A DNA stretch of 64,000 nucleotides from Bog-793 sp963803025 (GTDB lineage Bacteria; Actinomycetota; Acidimicrobiia; Acidimicrobiales; Bog-793). The translations under genes and the position numbers were made by a program. This document shows, one piece after another, positions 8,502-15,367 of this stretch (position 1 is the stretch's first letter; every line of letters starts with the position of its first letter). The notes under the pieces are model-generated. The model did not search any database. It saw only the letters and a list, made by a program, of their open reading frames with translations, and was not told the DNA's origin. The stretch lies in assembly GCA_963803025.1 (NCBI GenBank), contig CAWDKZ010000001.1:56216-120215 (forward strand), read 5' to 3'.

Positions 8502-8987
8502 ATGATAGAATTAGTCGTGGCAGACCACCTCAAAGTGCTCACCGTCCGCCAGCCTTTCGCGAGCCTCATCATGGCGGGCATCAAGACCACCGAGAATCGA
8601 ACGTGGCGCACGAACTACCGCGGCCGACTCGTCATCCATGCCGGGGCACGCGACGACCGACAGGCGGTCCTCAGACACGCTCATTTGCTCGGCGGCCACC
8701 GGACCACTCGCGAAGGGGATTGCGAGCCTTCACAGGCCCATAGAGCGCCCCTGCCCTACCTCCCACGTGGTGCCCTCCTTGGCACGGTCGAGCTGATCGA
8801 CTGCGTTCGAGACTCGGAGAGCGAATGGGCAATCGCAGGGAACTGGCATTGGCTCCTCGCCGATCCTCGGCCCTTCAACGCGCCGATCCCGGCCAAGGGC
8901 AAGCTCGGACTGTGGACCTGCGAGGCAGCCGACATAGCGCTCGCGCGGTGCGGCCAATCCGAATCGACATTCTCATTCGATGTCTGA
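8502..8987 (+). CDS. ASCH-domain protein
   Basis: A 161-residue protein with the ASCH (ASC-1 homology) signature: VLTVRQPFASLIMAGIKTTE near 12-31, then NYRGRLVIHAG and, after a variable loop, GTVELIDC and the KGKLGLWTCE end. ASCH domains are small beta-barrels that bind RNA or modified nucleosides; bacterial ones are frequent in mobile elements. The ATG at 8502 lies just outside the insertion sequence, so its native promoter has been displaced and expression may depend on the IS. A decayed relative of its C-terminus lies at 14621-14740. Confidence 0.75.
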   Translation: MIELVVADHLKVLTVRQPFASLIMAGIKTTENRTWRTNYRGRLVIHAGARDDRQAVLRHAHLLGGHRTTREGDCEPSQAHRAPLPYLPRGALLGTVELIDCVRDSESEWAIAGNWHWLLADPRPFNAPIPAKGKLGLWTCEAADIALARCGQSESTFSFDV

Positions 8988-9214
8988 ACCGCCGTGGGAG
9001 CGTTCACGAGATTCAAATGTTCGCATTCCTGGGCGAGCCGAGGCGTCTGCAGGACCGACTGAGCCTCAAGGATGAATCCCAAGCTCCACCAATGGTCGAT
9101 TCATCGAGACCAAAACCAGCTTGTTCATCGATATCGGTGTTGATGATTCTTCAGATACCTCAGAAAACTCTTTGACAACATTTTCAACTCAAGGGAACAT
9201 GGGCATCATCCCTG

Positions 9215-9243
9215 TTGGTATCTGTGACCGAGTTCGCTATACT
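9215..9243 (+). promoter_or_regulatory. Sigma-70-type promoter before leader copy A
   Basis: TTGGTA at 9215-9220 and TATACT at 9238-9243 are separated by exactly 17 bp, a near-consensus arrangement inside a locally AT-richer stretch. Transcription would start near 9250 and run into the leader RNA candidate. Confidence 0.6.
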
Positions 9244-9249
9244 TCGGTC

Positions 9250-9384
9250 CCCTGTCGAAATGGCAGGTCAAGATATGCGCATTGTCACTTGGTGACAGTG
9301 GCGAGGGGGCAATGATCCTCGGTCCGTGCTTGGTCACCTGGACTGGGGGGAGCGAATGGTGAAACCGTCCTTGCTCGGTTAAGA
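9250..9384 (+). ncRNA. Candidate structured leader RNA, copy A
   Basis: Shares the core GATCCTC-G-CCG ... TGGTC ... GGGAGCGAATGG-GAAACCG with copies B and C. The stem that is GGCGAC/GTCGCC in copy B is GGTGAC (9291-9296) with GTCACC (9333-9338) here, a compensatory change. GGTGAC can also pair with TGTCAC just upstream (9283-9288), so two exclusive folds exist, as in a switch. No intact gene follows within 600 bp; the next gene is preceded by copy B. The ligand and class are unknown; I found no match to the consensus of known riboswitches. Confidence 0.5.
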
Positions 9385-9406
9385 GTTGTTCGGATTTCCG
9401 AACAAC
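9385..9406 (+). promoter_or_regulatory. 22-bp inverted repeat after leader A
   Basis: GTTGTTCGGA and TCCGAACAAC flank a two-base centre, forming a perfect 10-bp dyad. It could be an intrinsic hairpin ending the leader transcript (no T-run follows) or a binding site for a dimeric repressor. Confidence 0.45.
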
Positions 9407-10020
9407 CAACGAGATGGGCGGGGCAATTGGCCCTCGAAGTGTCGGGTTCCCGCTGAAGCATGTGTTATGGCTGGAAGTTGCTACGCGCCCCTCCGCCTTG
9501 AAGCTCGGTGAACTGCGATGTCTGCATTCATCCATCGCCTCTGTCACTTATTCAAGATGTTGCGCAGAGCCATGCGCCATTCCAGTTGAATTGCTGGATG
9601 TTCGGTCGCCAGTGCAGCATGTGAACGGCAGCGGGGCGTGGGCGCGAGCCGGCTTCGACGAAGCGCTTCTTCATGGAAATCGAGGCGCTGATCCGTCGCG
9701 CCTCCGATCAGGTCTCAGTTCAGGACGGCTCGCCATCAGCAGGGTTGGTGTGTGGCCACGCCCCGGCTGAGCAGTCCCCAAAGGTGTTGCAGATCCGGCC
9801 GGCGGGGCATCAGCACCCGCCGCGCCCTTTCTGCATCAGAGGGAGCCTCCCGGGAGGGCAGCCTCCACCGTCAGACGGGTCATCACGCCCGTTGGCAAAG
9901 CCGACCATCCGGCAGCTCCATCGCCGGGCGGTCGGTGCAGTACTGCACGTTGGGACGGCGGGACAACCCGTCTCGTCCAGCCCGGCCCGCAGCAAAAGAA
10001 CCCTCAACTGGGGGTTCCTG
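9407..10020. other. Gene-poor stretch between leader copies A and B
   Basis: Frames of 100-160 codons exist but have irregular composition, no signal peptide, no recognised family and no good ribosome-binding site. I see no supported gene; decayed mobile DNA is likely. Confidence 0.4.
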
Positions 10021-10146
10021 GCAGGAAAGGGGGGACCCACTAGGACTTACCCTGCAACGGGCGACGTGATGATCCTCAGGCCGCATCTGGTCGCCGGGAC
10101 TGGGGCGGGTGACCGGCGAACCCGACGCCCGAGTCGGTTTCCATCA
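10021..10146 (+). ncRNA. Candidate structured leader RNA, copy B
   Basis: Begins with a GCAGG/CCTGC stem (10021-10025 with 10051-10055), then GGCGAC (10060-10065) with GTCGCC (10090-10095), then a GGCGAACCC hairpin. It shares long blocks with copy C at 38457-38582, including GGGCGACG, GATCCTCAGGCCG, ATCTGGTCG, CGCCCGAGT and CCATCAC. It ends 20 bp before the start codon of a SipW-type secreted protein, the right place for a cis-acting regulator. Confidence 0.55.
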
Positions 10147-10166
10147 CAACCCTGAGGAGATTGACA

Positions 10167-11257
10167 ATGAAATTCCTGAAAGAAGAAGCGGTTCATAATT
10201 CCGGTGGCCGTAGCTGTCGCCCTGATGGCTGGAGGCGCTGCTTACGGATACTTCACTGCAGTTGGCAGTGGCACCGGTTCGGCACCGGTTGGGAAGTCAG
10301 CGCCGCTGGTCATCAGCCAGGTCGGTGCGGGTTACGACAGCCTGGTTCCGGGAGGCGGTTTCACCGAGGACCAGTGCTTCGGTTGCCAAGGGATCACTGA
10401 GTTCGGCAACGACATCACCCTTGCCAACTCCGGCGAATGGCAGCAACTCGTCAACGTGGTTGTGGCGTTCCGGAACTGGGGTGGAGCGACTACTGACCTC
10501 CCCATCACCCTCACGATCAACAACACGATTGCTGCACCGTTCAGCGTGACGCAGGACTTCAGTTTCGCGCCGGCTGCGAATCCCTCCTCCACGCCGTGGT
10601 GACGAACGTCACGTTCGACCTCAGCTCCTACGGCTTTCCAGCGGGAATTCTCTACGGCATCGCCTTCGACTCCAGCGGAGACGCCGGGGGCTTGAACGTC
10701 GCCCTGTCGAGCTCGGCGCTGAACCTCGCGGTCGGGACGGACACGCATCCGGGAACGGTGTGGCTTGACACCAGTTATGGATTCCCCCTCAGTGACTTCC
10801 CGGCCTGCACCATGGGTGCGACGGGTGTCTGGGAATCGGTGACCACCAACTGCGGTCTTTCCAACGAATCCGGCGCCTACGGCACCGACGCCCAGGTCGC
10901 GGCGGGGAGCGCAGACATCCCGGCGGTGGAGTTCAACGTCGTGGGCGGCAGCCTCGGCCCGCTGTACCCGGGCGGAGCCACGGAGACCATCAACTACATG
11001 GTCACCAACCCGGGTTCGGCCGCCGTCCACGTCAACCAAGTGACGGTAGCGGATCCGTCGGTACGACGAACACCATCGACGGCCTTGAGGCGTGTTCGAC
11101 GGGCATGTACCCGATCACCCAGGGTCCGGCCCTCAACACGACCCTTGTGCCGGGGGGATCTGCCTTCGGAACTGCGACCATCAGCATGCTGGACGACAAC
11201 AACAACCAGGACAACTGCGAAGGCGCAGTCGTCAGCTTGGTGTTCTCGTCGGACTAA
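10167..11257 (+). pseudogene. SipW-type secreted surface protein, three frame breaks
   Basis: ATG 10167 follows tgaggagattgaca. After MKFL the frame must shift by one to read KKKRFIIPVAVAVALMAG then GAAYGYFTAVGSGTGSA, the signal form of SipW-processed matrix proteins (TasA/camelysin type): a short hydrophobic core ending in A-Y-x-Y/F-F-T. Further breaks lie near 10595 (before VVTNVTFDLSSYGFP) and near 11050 (before GTTNTIDGLEACSTG). The end reads NCEGAVVSLVFSSD and stops at 11255. The reconstructed protein is about 360 residues, beta-rich and without catalytic motifs. Its C-terminal domain (LYPGG... VTNP... NQDNCEGA) matches the N-terminal part of the next gene. It may be intact in vivo if the breaks are sequence errors. 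Confidence 0.6.
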
Positions 11258-11301
11258 CCAACCCGAGTCGGTGGTGAATATTTCGCCATCTGCTCAACCA
11301 A

Positions 11302-11349
11302 GGTGGAAGGCCGGGTCATGGGGTTTCTTCTGTGGCCCGGCCAACCACC
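11302..11349 (+). terminator. Long interrupted hairpin, probable terminator
   Basis: GGTGG-aa-GGCCGGG at 11302-11315 pairs with CCCGGCC-aa-CCACC at 11336-11349. It lies 45 bp after the SipW-type gene and before the Ig-repeat gene. There is no T-run, as is usual in such GC-rich genomes. Confidence 0.55.
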
Positions 11350-11447
11350 GGGTTTATCGCTGAGTTCACCGCCGGGTCGCAGGGGAGCAATCTCCTGAGG
11401 TCCCCCGGTGCACTCACCAGGCGTGCACGAGGACAGGATCGCATGAA

Positions 11448-13214
11448 GTGACGAGGTTGGGGCGGATGGGGAAGGTAGCCACGGCAATCGTGGCCTCTTT
11501 CGCGCTGGTCGCCGTGTCCTTCACCGTCACGCAAGCCTGCGTCAGGACGGGGACCCCGCCGTTCGGCCTCAGCGCAGGCAGGGGCTTCACCATCACGAGC
11601 ACGATCAGCAGCTCGTCCTCGACCCAGACCGCCGCCCTCCTCTACCCCGGCGTGCAGCGTTACCTCTGGCTCACCGTGACGAACCCGCTGCCGGTACCGA
11701 TCACGGTGAAGACCCTCACGATCACGAAAGTCACCAGTCCCGCCGGGTGCCCCGCCTCTGCCAACCTCTCTCTTAACAGCTCGATCTCGCTTCCCTCCGA
11801 TTCGCTCGTCGTCGGGGCGAACCGGGCCACGAACACCGTCGAGGAACCGATCTCGCTTACTGACACCGCCAGCAACCAGGACGCCTGCGAGGGCGGCATC
11901 TTTACCTTCACCTACGCCGGCACGGCCATCTACACCGTCGCCACGACGACGTTCCTCGCTACGTCGGTCAACCCCGTCGTCGTCGGTGCGAAGGTGACCT
12001 ACACCGCCACGGTGAACCCCGTGATCAGGAACGAGCCTTCGTCCCCGGCGGGCAGCGTCACCTTCTACGACGGGGTCACCCCGCTCACCTGTGGTGCCGG
12101 CTCGCGGTCCTTCAACGGTGCCACCGCCACCTGCACCGTCACCTACACCGCCGTGACGGGTAGCCCGCACGCGATCAGCGCCAGCTACGCCTCCGCCGAT
12201 ACCACCAACTACGCCAACAGCACCTCGGCGGTGTTGCCTGAGACGGTCATCCGGGCCGCGACCACGGCCGCGGTCATGTCGAACCACAACCCGGCGGTCG
12301 TCGGCCAGCAGGTCACCTACACCGCCATCGTCGCCGTCACCCCCCTCGGGGCGGGCACGCCGACCGGCAAGGTCGAGTTCCTCGACGGCACGACGCCGAT
12401 CTCGGTCTGTGGCGGGGCCTCGGGTAGCGCGCTCAGTGGCCCGACCGCCACCTGCCTCGTCACCTACAGCACCCCCGGCGACCACACCATCACGGTCGAG
12501 TACCTCGGGGACCCGAACTTCGCGGCCTCGCCGCTCTCGCCGAGCATCATCGAGGTGGTCAAGTCCTCCACGATCGCCACCACGACCGCGCTCGCCGCGT
12601 CGCCGAACCCCTCGGTCTACGGCCAGCCCGTCACGTTGACGGCCACGGTCAGCGCCTCCTCGGGGGCGACGCCGACCGGCTCGGTCTCCTTCTATCTCGG
12701 CACGTCCACGAGCACACACACCGCCCTCGGCACCGGGACCCTTAACTCCGGCAAGGCGAGCATCGCCACCACGGTGCTGCCGACGGGGTCCGACAGCCTC
12801 TACGCCGTCTACGCCGGGACGACGACGGACGCCGGGAGCACCTCGCCGACGATCACCCAGACCGTCGACAAGGCCGCGACGAAAACGGCGCTCTCTTCCT
12901 CGGCGAACCCGTCGGTGTCAGGTAAGTCAGTCACCTTCACCGCCACGGTGACGGTACAAAGTCCCGGGGCGGGGACGCCGACGGGGACGGTCGCCTTCAC
13001 GATCACGCCGGCGAGTGGCCCGGCGGTGAGCTGTGCGACGGGTAGCACCGTGGCGCTCGTGAACGGGGTAGCCCAGTGCACCGTGCCATCAGCCCTCGTC
13101 GCCTCCGGCTCGCCCTACACAGTCACCGCCGCCTACTCCGGCGACGGCAACTTCGCCACCTCCGCGGGATCGCTCTGCGGCAAGCAGACGGTGAAGACGG
13201 CGGTGACCCCGTGA
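11448..13214 (+). CDS. Secreted Ig-like repeat surface protein
   Basis: A 588-residue protein with a signal peptide near residues 8-31 (TAIVASFALVAVSFTV), from GTG 11448 or ATG 11466. A first domain (about 40-160) is homologous to the C-terminus of the preceding gene (ALLYPG, TVTNP, NQDACEGG). At least four bacterial Ig-like repeats of about 95 residues follow, each with the pattern NP-VVG-VTYTATV ... GTPTG-V-F-DG ... Y-GD-NFA-S. No membrane anchor or sorting signal is visible at the C-terminus (KTAVTP). A role as an adhesin or surface-layer/matrix component is inferred. The stop overlaps the GTG of the next gene (GTGA), so both are one operon. Confidence 0.75.
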   Translation: MTRLGRMGKVATAIVASFALVAVSFTVTQACVRTGTPPFGLSAGRGFTITSTISSSSSTQTAALLYPGVQRYLWLTVTNPLPVPITVKTLTITKVTSPAGCPASANLSLNSSISLPSDSLVVGANRATNTVEEPISLTDTASNQDACEGGIFTFTYAGTAIYTVATTTFLATSVNPVVVGAKVTYTATVNPVIRNEPSSPAGSVTFYDGVTPLTCGAGSRSFNGATATCTVTYTAVTGSPHAISASYASADTTNYANSTSAVLPETVIRAATTAAVMSNHNPAVVGQQVTYTAIVAVTPLGAGTPTGKVEFLDGTTPISVCGGASGSALSGPTATCLVTYSTPGDHTITVEYLGDPNFAASPLSPSIIEVVKSSTIATTTALAASPNPSVYGQPVTLTATVSASSGATPTGSVSFYLGTSTSTHTALGTGTLNSGKASIATTVLPTGSDSLYAVYAGTTTDAGSTSPTITQTVDKAATKTALSSSANPSVSGKSVTFTATVTVQSPGAGTPTGTVAFTITPASGPAVSCATGSTVALVNGVAQCTVPSALVASGSPYTVTAAYSGDGNFATSAGSLCGKQTVKTAVTP

Positions 13215-14479
13215 GCCGCCACCCAAGGGGCAAGCACTCCGCGCCACGGCTGCCGAGGGGCAAGCACTCCGCGCCACGGCTGCCGAAGGCCGAGCGTGTC
13301 TGGACGTGGCGCAAGGCGCTCGTCGGCGTCGCCGTCTTCCTCGCGACCGCCGGGATCACCACGGCGTCGTGGGCCTACTTCAGCTCCACTGGAAACGGCA
13401 CCGGCTCGGCGTCGGTGGCAACGCTCAGTGCATCAGCACTCAGCGCCGACCCGCCGGGCACCTCGGTGTCGCTCGCCTGGACCCTGGTCACGCCGCCAGG
13501 CGGTCCGGCTCCCGGCTACTACGTCCTGCGCGACGGGTCGGCGGCGACGAGCGCCTGTGGGAGCAGTGGATCGCCGATCACGGCGACGAGCTGTGTGGAC
13601 ACCGTGCCGCCCAGTCCCACCCCGACGACCTACTCCTACACGGTCGTCACGGTCTGGCGCTCCTGGACCTCGACGAGCACGCCGGTGCAGGTGCTGGTGC
13701 CGGGCATCCCGACGATCACCTGGGCGACGCCCTCAGATGTCACCGTCGGCACGGCGCTCTCGGCCACCCAGCTCGACGCCACGGCCTCGGTCGACGGCAG
13801 CTTCATCTACAGCCCGCCGAGCGGCACCGTGCTCGCGGCCGGTTCCGATCAGACGCTTTCGGTGACCTTCACCCCGACCGACACGACCGACTACACGACA
13901 GTGACCGGGTCGGTCCTCATCACCGTCACGTCCGACGACCAGACGATCTCGTTCATGTCGACCGCCCCGGCTGACGCCACGGTGGGTGGTTTCACCTACG
14001 CTCTGGCCGCCACGGCGACCTCGGGGCTGCCGGTCAGCTTCGCGATCGACCCGTCCAGCTCCTCGGTCTGCTCGCTTTCCTCGGACGTGGTGAGCTTCAT
14101 TGGTGTGGGCACCTGCACGATCGATGCTTACCAGCTGGGCAACGCCGATTGGAACGCCGCCGAGGCGCAGCAGAGCTTCAGCGTCAGCGTCACCGGCCCG
14201 ACGGGTCCGACCGGGACCACCGGCCCGACCACAACGACCACGACTACGACGACAACCATCCCTAGCGGCCCTACTGGCCCTAGCGGGACCACCGGCCCGA
14301 CCGGGACCACCGGCCCGACCGGGACCACCGGCCCGACCGGGACCACCGGCCCGACCACAACGACCACGACTACGACGACAACCACAACGACCACGACTAC
14401 GACGACAACCATCCCTAGCGGCCCTACTGGCCCTAGCGGGACCACCGGCCCCAGCGGGACCAACGGGAACGCGGAGTAG
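13211..14479 (+). CDS. SipW-type surface protein with collagen-like and poly-Thr tail
   Basis: A 422-residue protein from GTG 13211, coupled to the Ig-repeat gene. The N-terminus carries a basic tandem duplication (RGKHSAPRLP twice, from a 30-bp DNA repeat), then a transmembrane/signal segment (ALVGVAVFLATAGITTASWA) and YFSSTGNGTGSASV, the same SipW-type ending as in the protein at 10167. A fibronectin-III-like domain (SLAWTLVTPPGG... YYVLRDGS) and MBG/Ig-like domains follow. The last 95 residues are collagen-like (GPTGTTGPTG units) alternating with Thr runs of 10 and 19. Such tails are rod-like and often O-glycosylated. It is likely secreted or anchored, with a surface or matrix function (inferred). 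Confidence 0.75.
   Translation: MSRHPRGKHSAPRLPRGKHSAPRLPKAERVWTWRKALVGVAVFLATAGITTASWAYFSSTGNGTGSASVATLSASALSADPPGTSVSLAWTLVTPPGGPAPGYYVLRDGSAATSACGSSGSPITATSCVDTVPPSPTPTTYSYTVVTVWRSWTSTSTPVQVLVPGIPTITWATPSDVTVGTALSATQLDATASVDGSFIYSPPSGTVLAAGSDQTLSVTFTPTDTTDYTTVTGSVLITVTSDDQTISFMSTAPADATVGGFTYALAATATSGLPVSFAIDPSSSSVCSLSSDVVSFIGVGTCTIDAYQLGNADWNAAEAQQSFSVSVTGPTGPTGTTGPTTTTTTTTTTIPSGPTGPSGTTGPTGTTGPTGTTGPTGTTGPTTTTTTTTTTTTTTTTTTTIPSGPTGPSGTTGPSGTNGNAE
14193..14466 (+). repeat. Tandem repeats coding for Gly-X-Y and poly-Thr
   Basis: The block ggcccgaccgggaccacc recurs about five times, and a longer unit (Thr run, then attccctagcggcc-type spacer) occurs twice. Such arrays change length by slippage and recombination, so the tail length probably varies between strains. 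Confidence 0.8.
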
Positions 14480-14620
14480 CCGATCGCCAACACCCCGAGT
14501 TGGTGTAGGGCACCAAAACCCGGTCGTGCCGTCCGCCGACGTGGAGACTGCCGGCCGGTCCTGTGGCTGCACTGCGCGAGGGAGACGCGTAACGCATCTC
14601 GGCCTCGATCGCCGTCCTGA

Positions 14621-14740
14621 CGGCTCGCTGGGGGTTGGCAGCTCGCCGATCCCCAGCCGTTCGAGACGGCGATACCGGCCACGGGTCGGCTCGGGCTTTG
14701 GACCTTCTGCGTTCCAGACAGTTTCGACGCTTGCGGCTGA
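14621..14740 (+). pseudogene. Fragment of an ASCH-domain protein
   Basis: The frame ending at TGA 14738 reads LADPQPFETAIPATGRLGLW, which aligns with LADPRPFNAPIPAKGKLGLW near the C-terminus of the ASCH protein at 8502-8987. Only about 35 codons remain, directly after an in-frame stop at 14618. It is a decayed second copy and marks a duplication of the island module. Confidence 0.65.
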
Positions 14741-14747
14741 CGCGCGG

Positions 14748-15273
14748 TCAACCAGATTCGGGCGGCGGCAACGGCGCGTCGAGACCGTGCTCAACGAGGT
14801 ATTCGACCGACGTCTTTCTAACCTCGCTGTCCCTTGAAGTCGGCGGGTGCTTCCACAACAACGGACGCGCTCGATCCATGCCGTTGTCGAACGCGCTCAA
14901 CTCTCCGTCAGTGAGCGGTCGCGCATCGAAGACCATCGGGAACGCCACCCAACGGTCGTAAACTTCGAGGAGCCCGTCGAATGCTTCTCGATGTTTCCTC
15001 ACGTACTTCGCTTCACAATACGCAAGCAGATCAATCAGGTCGACAAGTAGCTGCGTGTACTCCTTGCGCATCTCGCGAAGTTCATCATTGGGCATATGCC
15101 GTGGCCGATTCTTCACCCGGAATAGGAGGGAATCTTCGATGCGGGCCACGCTCAAGAACAGTGTTCTGGCGCGCTCGGTGACGCTCCCAGCGCCTTCGGA
15201 GCGACTCGGCGATCACGACGCCTGCAACTACGGCCGCTGCGCCAATCAGCGCAGCAGCAATTGCGGTCGCCAT
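14748..15273 (-). CDS. Membrane-anchored hypothetical protein, one frame break
   Basis: ATG 15273 starts MATAIAAALIGAAAVVAGVV, a single N-terminal membrane helix followed by the basic ESLRRRWERHRARQN. One base near 15155 must be skipped to continue into FLSVARIEDSLLFRVKNRP, then a long helical domain (NDELREMRKEYTQLLVDLIDLL... and AFDGLLEVYDRWVAF). The total is about 174 residues. The family is not recognised. Single-helix proteins of this type occur in actinobacterial islands next to integrases. It lies 95 bp downstream of the recombinase-HNH gene on the same strand. Confidence 0.55.
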
Positions 15274-15367
15274 AACTAACGCGTGGCCCGGTAGAGGGTG
15301 CTCGTGAGCGATCCCGCCATCGTGGCCCCTTCCCTCTCGAACCTACCTTCGGCAAATGCCTAGACGT

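Noticed and set aside
9250..10146. Identification of the leaders as c-di-GMP-I, c-di-AMP (ydaO) or cobalamin riboswitches
   Set aside because: Short pieces resemble parts of these (for example GGGGGGACCCAC in copy B), but the pieces are not kept in copies A and C and the key conserved segments are missing.
14193..14466. CRISPR array
   Set aside because: The repeats are contiguous and coding, without spacers; no cas gene is present in the window.
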